From the NCBI RefSeq assembly GCF_022811685.1, contig NZ_CP094532.1, positions 2,133,501 through 2,197,500 of the forward strand: 64,000 nt of DNA, read 5' to 3'. The position numbers were made by a program, and so were the translations under genes. Below the pieces are notes generated by a model. That model saw only the letters and a program-made list of their open reading frames with translations. It was not told the DNA's origin and did not search any database. This stretch comes from Chryseobacterium suipulveris. Lineage in GTDB: Bacteria; Bacteroidota; Bacteroidia; Flavobacteriales; Weeksellaceae. Of the stretch, positions 9,793 to 18,609 are shown one piece after another (the first letter of the stretch is position 1; every line of letters begins with the position of its first letter).

Positions 9793-9911
9793 TTTCAGAT
9801 TTTTTACAAAGTTACTGAATTATCGGTTTTTAATCAGCTCAACCGAAATTCAACCACACATTGTTTTTAATTTAAAATTAATTGTAGCAAATTTTGATGG
9901 GAAAAAAATTC

Positions 9912-9919
9912 TAAATTTG
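9912..9919 (+). promoter_or_regulatory. -7 promoter element upstream of the aquaporin gene
   Basis: TAAATTTG is an exact TAnnTTTG match, 22 bp before the ATG at 9942. A TTTTG at 9892-9896 lies closer than the usual -33 spacing, so the upstream box is uncertain. Confidence 0.5.
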
Positions 9920-9941
9920 AATAAACTTTAAAAAATAAATT

Positions 9942-10283
9942 ATGTCAGAAAAATTAGCAGCTGAATTTTTCGGCACGTTTTGGTTGGTTTTCGGTGGTTG
10001 CGGTTCTGCAATCTTTGCATCCCAAATTGCTCCTGCTGCAGGAAGCGGACAAATCGGAATCCTCCTTCTTGGGGTCGCTTTGGCTTTTGGTTTAACGGTG
10101 CTCACGATGGCTTATGCAGTGGGACACATTTCTGACGGACATTTTAACCCCGCAGTTTCTTTCGGATTATTGGCGGGAGGAAGATTTTCCGGAAAAGAAC
10201 TTTTACCAATTGCAGGTGCTGTTGTAGGTGGAATCATCTACAAAATGCTTCTGCAGAGAGACGATCACGAAGTAGTTGCTTAG
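9942..10283 (+). CDS. aqpZ: Aquaporin Z with large internal deletion
   Basis: The open frame of 113 residues reads as the N-terminus of Aqp[24 protein letters not shown], a second helix, then [14 protein letters not shown] HFNPAVSFG, the first NPA half-helix, to [10 protein letters not shown]. It then passes directly into what is normally the extreme C-terminus ([16 protein letters not shown]). A normal AqpZ has about 230 residues, six helices and two NPA loops. Here roughly 115 residues, including the second NPA motif and helices 3-5, are absent, but the frame is kept. A promoter and terminator remain. It cannot form a normal aquaporin pore and is probably a remnant; an assembly deletion is the alternative. 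Confidence 0.85.
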   Translation: MSEKLAAEFFGTFWLVFGGCGSAIFASQIAPAAGSGQIGILLLGVALAFGLTVLTMAYAVGHISDGHFNPAVSFGLLAGGRFSGKELLPIAGAVVGGIIYKMLLQRDDHEVVA

Positions 10284-10298
10284 AAAATTCAAAATAAC

Positions 10299-10333
10299 AA
10301 AACGGGCATCATGATTATGGTGCCCGTTTTTTT
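10299..10333 (+). terminator. Intrinsic terminator after aqpZ
   Basis: AAAACGGGCA and TGCCCGTTTT pair perfectly around a 12-nt loop and are followed by a T run. It sits between convergent genes and may serve both. Confidence 0.88.
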
Positions 10334-10357
10334 GATTTTTAGTTGAACTTCTGAAAT

Positions 10358-11302
10358 CTACCATTCGAAAACTGTCGCTTCTCGATATTCTTTCAGCAAA
10401 TTTTCAAAAACTTTTTCCACGGGAAGAATTTCGTCGATCAAAGCAGAAACCTGCCCGATTTCGAGTTCGCCTTCTTCCAGGTCGCCTTCGAACATACCGC
10501 GTTTTGCCCTGGCTCTTCCTAAGGTTTCCTTGAGCGCTTCTACATTTCTGCCCGATTCGTATAGTTTTTCAAGGTCGTGGAAGAACTTATTTTTAACCAA
10601 ACGAACAGGAGCAAGCTCTTTCAAAGTCAGTTGTGTATCGCCTTCGTTGAGTGAAATGACTTTGTTTTTAAAGTTTTCGTGGGAACTTGCCTCAACAGTC
10701 GCTGCGAACCGGGAACCGATCTGAACTCCGTCTGCACCGAGAATCATCGCGGCTTTCATCTGTGAACCGAGCGCAATTCCTCCTGCAGCGATGAGTGGTT
10801 TTGAGACATGCTTTCTAACGTTGGGAATCAGGCAAAGTGTCGTGGTTTCGTCTCTTCCGTTATGTCCTCCTGCTTCGAAACCTTCCGCAACGATGGCATC
10901 AACTCCGGCTTCTTCACACTTCAAGGCAAACTTCGTTGATGAGACAACATGGGCGACTTTCAGTCCTTCCTTCTGTAAAGTTTCGGTGTATGTTTTGGGA
11001 TTTCCTGCGGAGGTGAAAACGATCTTCACGCCTTCTTCCAAAATAATATCGATGATTTCCTCCAGATTTGGGTAAAGCATCGGAACATTGACCCCGAAAG
11101 GTTTATCGGTCGCGGCTTTACATTTCTGGATGTTTTCGCGAAGAATGTCGGGATACATACTCCCGGCTCCGATCAATCCCAAACCGCCATTTTTCGAAAC
11201 TGCCGAAGCTAATCTCCATCCGGAATGCCAAATCATCCCGCCCTGAATAATGGGATATTTAATTTTAAAAAGTTGGTTGATCCTATTTTGGTTCTCGTTC
11301 AT
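10358..11302 (-). CDS. Nitronate monooxygenase / FabK-like FMN oxidoreductase
   Basis: This FMN TIM-barrel protein has about 314 residues from MNENQNRINQLF. The family signature KYPIIQGGMIWHSGW is at the N-terminus, FTSAGNPKTY near 105, VAEGFEAGGHNGR near 150, LIAAGGI near 185 and the FMN phosphate loop GADGVQIGSRF near 205. Such enzymes oxidise alkyl nitronates or act as enoyl-ACP reductase II, and the sequence alone does not decide. An in-frame ATG at 11347 would add 15 residues (MSNFIGFGAAKKLK), but the homology-like part starts at the chosen ATG. Confidence 0.82.
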   Translation of the reverse strand: MNENQNRINQLFKIKYPIIQGGMIWHSGWRLASAVSKNGGLGLIGAGSMYPDILRENIQKCKAATDKPFGVNVPMLYPNLEEIIDIILEEGVKIVFTSAGNPKTYTETLQKEGLKVAHVVSSTKFALKCEEAGVDAIVAEGFEAGGHNGRDETTTLCLIPNVRKHVSKPLIAAGGIALGSQMKAAMILGADGVQIGSRFAATVEASSHENFKNKVISLNEGDTQLTLKELAPVRLVKNKFFHDLEKLYESGRNVEALKETLGRARAKRGMFEGDLEEGELEIGQVSALIDEILPVEKVFENLLKEYREATVFEW

Positions 11303-11402
11303 CACTTTCAGTTTTTTGGCAGCGCCAAATCCTATAAAATTGCTCATATGGTAAAATTAGGGAAATGTGGGAAAATAGCAAAGAAAGACGAAATGAAAAA
11401 TC

Positions 11403-11435
11403 TGGAATTATAAATTATGAATTCTGAATTTTGCA
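11403..11435. repeat. Short degenerate heptad array
   Basis: Four 7-bp units GAATTAT, AAATTAT, GAATTCT, GAATTTT in tandem, in the gap between the NMO and SurA-like genes. Confidence 0.55.
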
Positions 11436-11469
11436 TCTCAAATTTATTGTCGCAGGATTGAATCTTCTG

Positions 11470-11527
11470 ACCACCCCGTCTTCAATTGCGTTGAAGACAC
11501 CCCTCCAAAGGAGAGGAATTAAAAATC
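11470..11527. repeat. REP-like palindromic element
   Basis: ACCACCCCG is followed by a hairpin (TCTTCAA, loop, TTGAAGA), then CACCCCTCCAAAGGAG with its own CCTCC/GGAG hairpin. The same architecture with a different first hairpin (CTCTTCGAG) occurs in hsdM at 46885-46928, so this is a dispersed family. Confidence 0.75.
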
Positions 11528-11552
11528 CCCGTCGTAAAACAGGGATTTGAGT

Positions 11553-12923
11553 TTATCTCGAGGCAGTGTCTTTTCGCCAGTCGGTTTTGAATGTACAGTT
11601 TTTGTATCGGTCGTTGATGGAAATAAAGACGTTCGGGAGTTTTTCCTTCACCCACTTTTCGACCATCTCGTTTTTAACTTTATTTAAAGCCATCTGTCTG
11701 ATCCTGTCGTAATCAGTGGTAATGTCCATTTGGTGGGCATCGATCGTATCGTCGATTTTCACGATGGAAACCACTTTCCCGTGCTGCGTTTCATCCTGGA
11801 AAACATCGGTGATATCGCCTTTGTGCAAACCTGCGATATGGTAGGAAATTGTCGGCGGAAGATTCAGTTTTTCGATCTTGTCAGAACCGTCTTCTGCGGT
11901 CACAATTCCTGCATTGAATTTGGTTTTCTTGTCGTCAGAAAACCTGTACGCCGCTTCCTTGAATGTCAGTTTTCCAGTGGTGATCAATGTTCGGATACTG
12001 TCGAGTTCTTTTTTGGCTGATGCAATTTCATCGGCGTTCGGTTCGGCTTTCAAGAGAATATGTCGTGCGTCGTATTGCTTACCGCTTTTCTTGACGAGCT
12101 GAATCAAGTGGTAACCAAACTCGGATTCCACAGGATCGGAAAGTTCGCCTTCCTGCAGATTGAGCGCGGCAGCTTCGAATGGCTTCACCATTTTTCCTTT
12201 AGAAATATTTTTATAGAGTCCACCATTTGCAGCGGAACCAGGATCTTCGGAATAAATTCTTGCCTGGCTTTCGAAAGATTCTCCCGCCAAAATATCGCTT
12301 TTAATCTTGTTGAGTTTGGCGATGATTTCATTTTTGTGCGCATCTGTAAGCTTAGGATTCATCACGATCTGGGAAAGACTCACTTCGTCTTTCACCATCG
12401 GAAGTTGGTATTTGTAGGTATTGAAGAAATCGGTCACCTCGTTTGGTGTCACGTCGGCTTTATCGGTGATTCTGCCGTATTTCATCTGACCGTAATAATT
12501 GTCGGTATCGATCTTCTCGATTGCGTTTTTCATTTCGTAGGAAGTACGGAACTTGTACGCGGCGAGCATCGTTTTTTCGTCCGGGAACTGACCAAGAATC
12601 TGGTTGTATTTCGCAGTTGCATTTTCCTTGATTGCTGCAGAACGGTTTTCGATCAGCGTATCTCTTTTCGCTTCGTAAATCATCAGTTTGTTGCTCACGA
12701 TACTTTCAAGAAACTCGCATTTATCAGAGATTTTTGCTCCCTGCTGTTGTGCGTAATTTGCCTGATCCTCGATATCGGATTCCAAAATAATTTCGTCACC
12801 TACAACTGCCGCAATTCCGTCAACCAAATCGCCGGGTTTCAGCTGGGCATTGATTTTCGTACCGAAAAATCCCAGAAGAATTGTCAAGATAAAGGCGAAT
12901 TTTAAATTCCTGTTCATATCCAT
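11553..12923 (-). CDS. SurA-like peptidyl-prolyl cis-trans isomerase (parvulin)
   Basis: The product has 456 residues. A signal peptide (about 1-26, ending INAQ) leads into a SurA N-terminal-type domain (IAAVVGDEIILESDIEDQ). Two parvulin domains follow: about 175-280 (EVSLSQIVMNP, ARIYSEDPGSAANGGLY, FGYHLIQLV) and about 285-390 (YDARHILLKAEP, AAYRFSDDKKTKFNAG). In the periplasm such proteins chaperone outer-membrane beta-barrel proteins. It is the second of two SurA-like genes in the same orientation, 61 bp from its neighbour, probably co-transcribed. The ATG at 12917 is an equally possible start. Confidence 0.9.
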   Translation of the reverse strand: MDMNRNLKFAFILTILLGFFGTKINAQLKPGDLVDGIAAVVGDEIILESDIEDQANYAQQQGAKISDKCEFLESIVSNKLMIYEAKRDTLIENRSAAIKENATAKYNQILGQFPDEKTMLAAYKFRTSYEMKNAIEKIDTDNYYGQMKYGRITDKADVTPNEVTDFFNTYKYQLPMVKDEVSLSQIVMNPKLTDAHKNEIIAKLNKIKSDILAGESFESQARIYSEDPGSAANGGLYKNISKGKMVKPFEAAALNLQEGELSDPVESEFGYHLIQLVKKSGKQYDARHILLKAEPNADEIASAKKELDSIRTLITTGKLTFKEAAYRFSDDKKTKFNAGIVTAEDGSDKIEKLNLPPTISYHIAGLHKGDITDVFQDETQHGKVVSIVKIDDTIDAHQMDITTDYDRIRQMALNKVKNEMVEKWVKEKLPNVFISINDRYKNCTFKTDWRKDTASR

Positions 12924-12983
12924 TTTTTAAACGATTTGCAAAATTATCATTCTCACCGAGATAATCCGCATCTTTTCTTATAA

Positions 12984-14813
12984 TTATTTCTTAAAATTCT
13001 TTTCGAGCCCGCTGATGAAACCCGGCTGCACCACGATTTTGGTTTTTGCTTTTTGGGTGGCGATGGTTTCGCGGAGTTTTTGTTCAGTTACCGCATCTTT
13101 CAGCATTTCCGAAGCTTCCTCCTGAGTCATTTGTGCCGGTGAAAGAATTTTGTCGATCGCGATCACGAGGTTTCTCTCACCCATTTTCGTATGATGGATT
13201 CCTGTCTTAAACGGAACTTTGTACTTGGTGAAGACTTCTGCCTCTTCCTCCATTTCGCCTTTTTCGAAGTTTACGAGGATTTGTTTTTTGTCGTTCAGTT
13301 TTCCGTAATATTTGGTTTTCAGGGATTCCCAGTTTTTAGGATCTTTGATCTCTTTCTCGATTTCTTTGATCAGTTTTTCGTCAGAAATAATCGCCACTCT
13401 ACCATCGGCTCTGTTTCCCCACATGTACTTCGACTTGTTCTCGTTGTAGTATTTGGTGAGCCATTCAGGATGTTTCGCAATTTCTTCGTTCAGGTATTTC
13501 GAGAAAATATAGTCGGAGTACAGTCCTTTTCGGAATTCGTCCAATTCTTTCTTAATGTCTTTCTGTGAACTGAAATCCTCACTGTAGAACCTCATCAAAT
13601 CCTGTCCGTTCACTCCTACAAGCGATTCGCTCCAAATTGCAGCGGGAAGTTTTTCTGCCTCCGCTTTTTTGTCGCCGATCATTTTGCGGATGTCGCCAAC
13701 TGTCGTTTTATGTTTTTTGTATTGGTAAAGAACTGAATTGTCTTTCGCCAGATTGAAATTCTGGTACGATTTCTTTACATTCTGAAACTCGGGAAACTCC
13801 TTATAAGTGGGATCCGATTTCAGATAAGCAAGCATTTTGTCCTGTAAAACTTCACCGTAAAGCGACGAGTTCATATCGCGGATATAGAAATCGCGGTTCT
13901 TGTCGGTCAATACATAAGGTTCCACATTGTAGATATTGAAAACGAAATATTTATCACCATAAACCAACGGTTCAGGAGTGTAGTAACCTTTCTGCTTTCC
14001 TTTGAAGAGTGCATAAACCTCATCGGGAAGTGTTGGCGAACCCATCACCACTCCGCCGTTTTCTTTTTCGTGTTCGTTGGCTCCGTAAAGTTTTGCCACT
14101 TCCTGAAAAGTTTTTCCTGCCTTTAAATCTGCATAGATTTTAGTTTTAGTCGCTTCCGAATTTTCATCTTTTGGAAAAGAAATCGTCCCGAAAACCAAAT
14201 AACCGAGCGACGGTCGAGAATTCAGAACTTTGGCAAAAGCAACAAATCTCGGCGTGTCGTAAAGTTTAGTGAAAGAATTATTGGGAAGCGTTTTCACTTC
14301 AGAATAAATGCTGTTGTCCAATCCGCCTGGTTTTACATAGAATGCTTCAGGATTTCCTTTTGAGTATTTGGAAATGGCATCCTCGATTTTCATTTTGCCA
14401 GATTTTACGTCGCTGTAAATCTGCTGGTAATTATTGGTATCGCCTTCGGTTTTCTGAACAAAAAATACCTGCACCTGCTTCTCGGTCTGCAGATCCTTCA
14501 TATAACCGTTCAGCACAGGATCGATCACCTGTTTCGGAAAGAAAAATTTCGCACGGAGCTCTCCTTCTCTCGTCATCATTTTTTCACGGAAAGCAGCGGT
14601 AGTGTCCACTTTCATATCGGCGGCAAACTGCTGCAGCAAATGGAAATCTTCCGTCGCCGAAATTGTTTTTTCGATTCCGTTGTTTTCCAGTCCGTACTGG
14701 TATTCTTTCTTAAACTGCTCCAGCGAAATACTGTCTTTCCCGATGATCAGATACTGGGCATTCAAAAAAGTTCCAACGCTCATCAGCAGCATTAATCCAA
14801 GTATTTTTTTCAT
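12984..14813 (-). CDS. SurA-like peptidylprolyl isomerase, long form
   Basis: The product has 609 residues, with a signal peptide about 1-19 (MKKILGLMLLMSVGTFLNAQ). A helical N-terminal chaperone region follows. Parvulin-like domains are seen at about 110-205 (KQVQVFFVQKTEG, ISKYSKGNPEAFYVKPGGLDNS) and about 215-315 (LGYLVFGTISFPKDE, VAKLYGANEHEKENGGVVMG). The C-terminal half is helical and Lys/Glu-rich. The domain pattern matches Bacteroidota periplasmic PPIC-type chaperones for envelope proteins. It is the first gene of a likely two-gene unit with the SurA-like gene downstream. Confidence 0.87.
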   Translation of the reverse strand: MKKILGLMLLMSVGTFLNAQYLIIGKDSISLEQFKKEYQYGLENNGIEKTISATEDFHLLQQFAADMKVDTTAAFREKMMTREGELRAKFFFPKQVIDPVLNGYMKDLQTEKQVQVFFVQKTEGDTNNYQQIYSDVKSGKMKIEDAISKYSKGNPEAFYVKPGGLDNSIYSEVKTLPNNSFTKLYDTPRFVAFAKVLNSRPSLGYLVFGTISFPKDENSEATKTKIYADLKAGKTFQEVAKLYGANEHEKENGGVVMGSPTLPDEVYALFKGKQKGYYTPEPLVYGDKYFVFNIYNVEPYVLTDKNRDFYIRDMNSSLYGEVLQDKMLAYLKSDPTYKEFPEFQNVKKSYQNFNLAKDNSVLYQYKKHKTTVGDIRKMIGDKKAEAEKLPAAIWSESLVGVNGQDLMRFYSEDFSSQKDIKKELDEFRKGLYSDYIFSKYLNEEIAKHPEWLTKYYNENKSKYMWGNRADGRVAIISDEKLIKEIEKEIKDPKNWESLKTKYYGKLNDKKQILVNFEKGEMEEEAEVFTKYKVPFKTGIHHTKMGERNLVIAIDKILSPAQMTQEEASEMLKDAVTEQKLRETIATQKAKTKIVVQPGFISGLEKNFKK

Positions 14814-15425
14814 TATTTCTTTCTTCCTTTTTCTACTATTTTTTGTTAAATGAATGATTAAGTTTTCAAAATAAACCTAAATTTGATTACCCCGACCCTA
14901 AAAGGAGCAAATTCAGGTTTATTTTGAAGGAAATTTTTCGCCCTTTAGGGTTGGGTAAAGAAAATTTCCGATATAATATTTTTGTTAAATGAATGAGATT
15001 TCCGTTTCACACAGCATCAACGGATTTGAAGACAAAAAATTATCTTAATTAATTCCCATTAAATCTCTGCTTTAAGAATTATCGTAAAAAATAAACCTGA
15101 ACTTGCACTATTGATGCAAATTCGGGTTTATTTTTACAATTTAAAACCTACTTTTATTTTGTACATCTATTTCTTTGTATATCTTTAATAAACGATAGCG
15201 CCTTTGTTTAGCTTTTATTTGAAGCATTAAAATTAATTAAACTTTGTTTGGCTTTGTGAGTTTCATTTCTCGCAAGGTGCGCAACGAAATATTCTAATAA
15301 AAGACCGCATAGTTTTAAGATAAACAATGGCACTTCGTTTAACAGTGATAAACAAAGTTCCCATTATAACTTGTTTTTTTACTGATGTGAATTATATTCA
15401 AAATGCACAGGTAATTCAATCATAT
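14814..15425. repeat. 612-bp gap with paired long hairpins
   Basis: No supported gene. Two related inverted repeats stand out. At about 14866-14926, AAAATAAACCTAAATTTG pairs with CAAATTCAGGTTTATTTT. At about 15088-15138, AAAATAAACCTGAACTTGCA pairs with TGCAAATTCGGGTTTATTTT. TTTGTTAAATGAATGA occurs at about 14842 and again at about 14984, and GGAAATTTTT/GAAAATTTCC at about 14929-14970 forms a further hairpin. The remainder, to 15425, is AT-rich with nothing recognised. Confidence 0.65.
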
Positions 15426-16346
15426 TTAAACCTCAACTTCGAAAGTCGTCAGATCTTTGAAGTTCTTGATTCTCGCGATCATTTCTCCTTCCTCGATTTC
15501 CTGAAGTTTTTCGGTACCGAATTTTTCAACCGCGAAAGAAGCCATCGCCGAACCAACGATCAGTGCAGACTTCATCGTTTCGAAATCGAATTCCTCCCGC
15601 TTTGCAAGATATGCCGCAAAACCTCCCGCGAAAGTATCTCCCGCTCCTGTCGGATCGAAAACATCTTCTAGAGGAAGTGCAGGAATCGCAAAGATTTTTC
15701 CGTCGTGGAACAGCAATGCGCCGTGTTCACCTTTTTTGATGATCACATAACTTGGGCCCATTTTGTGGATTTTCTTCGCTGCCTTTACCAAAGAATATTC
15801 ACCAGAAAGCTGTCTTGCTTCCTCGTCGTTAATCGTGATCACGTCGGTTCTGGCAATCATCTGCATTAAAGTATCCCACGCTGTATCCATCCAGAAATTC
15901 ATCGTGTCAAGAATGACCAATTTCGGACGGTGGTTCATTTTATCAAGCACGGAAAGTTGCACTCCCGGATGAAGGTTTCCGAGCAAGAGCACATCCGCAT
16001 CCTGCATGGAATCAGGAATTTTTGGGTCAAAGTTTTCCAAAACATTCACTTCGGTCACCAAAGTGTCTCTGGAATTCAGATCGTTGTGGTATTTCCCGCT
16101 CCAAAAAAAGGTTTTCCCGTCTTTCACAATTTCGATTCCCTCGATATTGATGCCTCTTTCGGAAAGCATATCCAGATCCGACTGCGGAAAATCGCCACCA
16201 ACAATGGAAACGATTCCCGAAGGAACTTTGAGGATTGACGAAGCAAGGGTGATGTACGTTGCAGCACCACCTAAGATTTTATCGGTTTTTCCGAACGGGG
16301 TCTCAATCGCGTCGAATGCAACCGAACCAACAACTAATAGTTTCAT
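15426..16346 (-). CDS. PfkB-family carbohydrate/nucleoside kinase
   Basis: The product has 306 residues. It begins MKLLVVGSVAFDAIETPFGK, with the PfkB N-terminal glycine region LGGAATYIT near 30. It ends with the PfkB signature 2 DPTGAGDTFAGGF near 230, where the GAGD Asp is the catalytic base. The N-terminal sequence and GKYHNDLNSRDT region resemble the sugar/adenosine kinase branch of the ribokinase family; the substrate cannot be named from sequence. No sugar transporter adjoins it. Confidence 0.85.
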   Translation of the reverse strand: MKLLVVGSVAFDAIETPFGKTDKILGGAATYITLASSILKVPSGIVSIVGGDFPQSDLDMLSERGINIEGIEIVKDGKTFFWSGKYHNDLNSRDTLVTEVNVLENFDPKIPDSMQDADVLLLGNLHPGVQLSVLDKMNHRPKLVILDTMNFWMDTAWDTLMQMIARTDVITINDEEARQLSGEYSLVKAAKKIHKMGPSYVIIKKGEHGALLFHDGKIFAIPALPLEDVFDPTGAGDTFAGGFAAYLAKREEFDFETMKSALIVGSAMASFAVEKFGTEKLQEIEEGEMIARIKNFKDLTTFEVEV

Positions 16347-16361
16347 TTATATTGTTTTTTA

Positions 16362-16406
16362 TTTGACTTTGTTTGATATAGTTTGACTTTGTTTGACATG
16401 GTTTGC
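16362..16406. repeat. Decanucleotide array
   Basis: Four to five 10-bp units each opening with TTTG: TTTGACTTTG, TTTGATATAG, TTTGACTTTG, TTTGACATGG, then TTTGCTTAAT. It sits just upstream of the PfkB-family kinase gene on the minus strand, so it is in its leader or promoter. Confidence 0.7.
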
Positions 16407-16424
16407 TTAATCTCGACTCCCGAC

Positions 16425-16979
16425 TTATTTCCACTGGAAAGTATCGATTAAATGGAGCAAATCTTTTTTAATATAATCAACTGCAGGTGCCAATGAATCA
16501 GGTTTCGGACGGGTGTTGAAATACAGATTCGCGGTCACATAATGTCTCGTGGAATCGGTCACAAAAAACTGAAGATTGGATGCCGATGGTCCCTTTAACT
16601 CATAAAAATTTCCGAAAACTTTTCGTTCAGGATAGCTGAAAGACTTCGTGTCGATCGAGGTTGCCTTAACGGTGTGCTCATAAACCATCTTCTCGGATTC
16701 CTTCACGTGGAGGTCAAAATCATTCTTTACCGGAAAATAAGTGAGGAAAACTTTCGCCCTCATTTTCGGGTAAGAAATATAGTACCAGCAATTTTCTTTC
16801 GCATTCTCAATTTTAGCGAAATCGGAATACTCAAACCTGAAACCGCACGGCGACGAGTACTGCTGGTATTTCGCTTCCGGATATTCCAACCGCAGCTCAC
16901 CCGATGGTTTCGGTTTCGCATCTTTGGCGCAGGAAAACAGGGAAAATCCTAAAAAAGTGAAAATGAGTTTTTTAAACAT
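16425..16979 (-). CDS. gldD: Gliding motility lipoprotein GldD
   Basis: The product has 184 residues and starts MFKKLIFTFLGFSLFSC. The lipobox LFSC places the lipidated Cys at 17. The mature part (RLEYPEAKYQQY, CGFRFEYSDFAKI, CWYYISYPKMRAKVFLTY, SYPERKVFGNFYELKG) matches GldD, an inner-face envelope lipoprotein required for gliding and linked to type IX secretion. It is retained even in non-gliding relatives. I chose the ATG at 16979; an upstream extension to 17099 has no lipoprotein logic. Downstream of mutY in many Flavobacteriia one finds ssb, gldE and gldD; here neither ssb nor gldE is present between them. Confidence 0.9.
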   Translation of the reverse strand: MFKKLIFTFLGFSLFSCAKDAKPKPSGELRLEYPEAKYQQYSSPCGFRFEYSDFAKIENAKENCWYYISYPKMRAKVFLTYFPVKNDFDLHVKESEKMVYEHTVKATSIDTKSFSYPERKVFGNFYELKGPSASNLQFFVTDSTRHYVTANLYFNTRPKPDSLAPAVDYIKKDLLHLIDTFQWK

Positions 16980-17197
16980 TGCGCAAAAATACAAATTAGA
17001 TTTAAAACTTGGGATGATGGATTTCAGATTTCGAAAAGTTGCGCAAGCATCAATAGAAAAAGATTTAGGAACCTCAAGATTTTTTGCATTATCAATCATT
17101 TAATTCTACTAGATTCCTAAATCTCCGCAAGGACTCAAAATGAGTTACTGCCGTTTGCTTTTTAGATGAAGGAAAAGGCAAAATGTTAAATGGGTTT

Positions 17198-18229
17198 CTA
17201 CACATTTTCAGCAAGATAATTCTCCAAAGATTTTGGGAAGGACTTCAAAGCCGCGTCGTCCTGAGAAGAGATTCGGAAACCGTTTTTAACAGCAAATTCT
17301 TCAAAGCCCTTTTTCGAGTTTAATGACACTTTATAGAAATGGATCGTCAGATTTTTGTGGGTCAGTTTATGGTTGACCGTTTTTTGGTGCGTGATGTAGT
17401 TTTCAAATTCATCGGGGATTTCTGTGGGAAATTCGTAGAGCTTTTTCCAGATGAAGCCATCGTTCCTTTGTCGGATCAGGAAGCGGTCTTTGAATTCAAC
17501 AAAATAGTAAGTCAACTCAAGATCGGTTGGCTTTACTTTCTTTGATTTCACAGGGAAATTCTGAATATTGCCAGTATTGAAAGCAATGCAGTTTTTATTT
17601 AAAGGACAGATTTCACATTTCGGATTTTTCGGTTTGCAGATTTCGGAACCCAGATCCATCATCGCCTCGTTGAAATGGCCAGCTTCGTTTTTGGGCATCA
17701 TCATCAATGCCAGTTCAGAGAAATAATTGAATGCCTTTGAATTGGAAATGTCGAAATCATCGGCAAAAACCCTAGATAAAACCCGGTAGAAATTGCCATC
17801 AACCGCTGGAATTTTTTCATTAAAGCAAATACTTGAAATGGCTGCAGCAGTATATTTCCCGACTCCCTTTAATTTTAGAATGTCGTCGTAGTTTTCGGGG
17901 AATTTTCCATTAAAATCTTCTATGATCTGTTTCGCCGCTTTGTGTAGATTTAATGCTCTGGAATAATAGCCGAGTCCTTTCCAATAAAGTAAAACCTCGT
18001 CTGTATCGGCATTTGCTAAAGTTTCTAAATCCGGGAAACGTTTGATGAAGTTTTTGTAATGGTTCAAACCCTGCTCGATTCTGGTCTGCTGAAAAATAAT
18101 TTCGCAAATCCAGATTTTGTAGGGATCTTTGGTTTTTCGGAAAGGCAAATCTCTGCCGCTGATTTCGTACCAAGCCAAAAGTTTCTCACCAACGTGAAGA
18201 AAATCAGCATTTTGTTTTTTCGGTTTCAA
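17198..18229 (-). CDS. mutY: A/G-specific adenine DNA glycosylase
   Basis: The product has 343 residues and removes adenine mispaired with 8-oxoguanine. It shows the N-terminal DPYKIWICEIIFQQTRIEQG, the helix-hairpin-helix LKGVGKYTAAAI near 122, with a downstream catalytic Asp in PAVDGNFYRVLSR, and the [4Fe-4S] ligands C-x6-C-x2-C-x5-C in CKPKNPKCEICPLNKNC near 195. The C-terminal third is the Nudix-like 8-oxoG recognition domain. It is divergent from HU with about 47 bp between starts, a conserved neighbourhood in Bacteroidota. Confidence 0.95.
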   Translation of the reverse strand: MKPKKQNADFLHVGEKLLAWYEISGRDLPFRKTKDPYKIWICEIIFQQTRIEQGLNHYKNFIKRFPDLETLANADTDEVLLYWKGLGYYSRALNLHKAAKQIIEDFNGKFPENYDDILKLKGVGKYTAAAISSICFNEKIPAVDGNFYRVLSRVFADDFDISNSKAFNYFSELALMMMPKNEAGHFNEAMMDLGSEICKPKNPKCEICPLNKNCIAFNTGNIQNFPVKSKKVKPTDLELTYYFVEFKDRFLIRQRNDGFIWKKLYEFPTEIPDEFENYITHQKTVNHKLTHKNLTIHFYKVSLNSKKGFEEFAVKNGFRISSQDDAALKSFPKSLENYLAENV

Positions 18230-18276
18230 AAAATGTTCTTATATTTGCACACCAAAAATATAAATAAATACAGGAA

Positions 18277-18567
18277 ATGACAAAGGCAGAATTGGTAAAC
18301 ACCATCTCGAATAAATTGGGAACCGAAAAGAATGAGACTCAGAAAGTTGTAGAAGCATTTATGCAGGAAATCAGAACCTCAATGTACAATGGCGACAATG
18401 TTTATTTAAGAGGTTTCGGATCATTCATCATCAAAACCAGAGCAGCAAAAACGGGGAGAAACATCTCTAAGAACACCGCAATCGAAATCCCGGCTCACAA
18501 TATCCCAGCTTTCAAACCTTCGAAAACTTTCGTGGAAAAAGTAAAAGCAAAAGTTGCAGTAAAATAA
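18277..18567 (+). CDS. hup: HU/IHF-family DNA-binding protein
   Basis: The product has 96 residues. MTKAELVNTISNKLG begins the helical dimerisation part, GDNVYLRGFGSFIIKTRAAKTGRN covers the core strand and arm, and IEIPAHNIPAFKPSKTFVE carries the DNA-intercalating Pro arm and C-terminal helix. It compacts and bends DNA as a dimer. It is divergent from mutY and lies 42 bp upstream of a 29-residue basic protein gene. Confidence 0.93.
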   Translation: MTKAELVNTISNKLGTEKNETQKVVEAFMQEIRTSMYNGDNVYLRGFGSFIIKTRAAKTGRNISKNTAIEIPAHNIPAFKPSKTFVEKVKAKVAVK

Positions 18568-18609
18568 AGCACTGAGAATATATAACTTATTTAATAAAAT
18601 TTTTAAATT

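Noticed and set aside
12060..12905. Long antisense open frame opposite the SurA-like gene
   Set aside because: A shadow of the parvulin gene; its Phe/Val-rich text has no family features.
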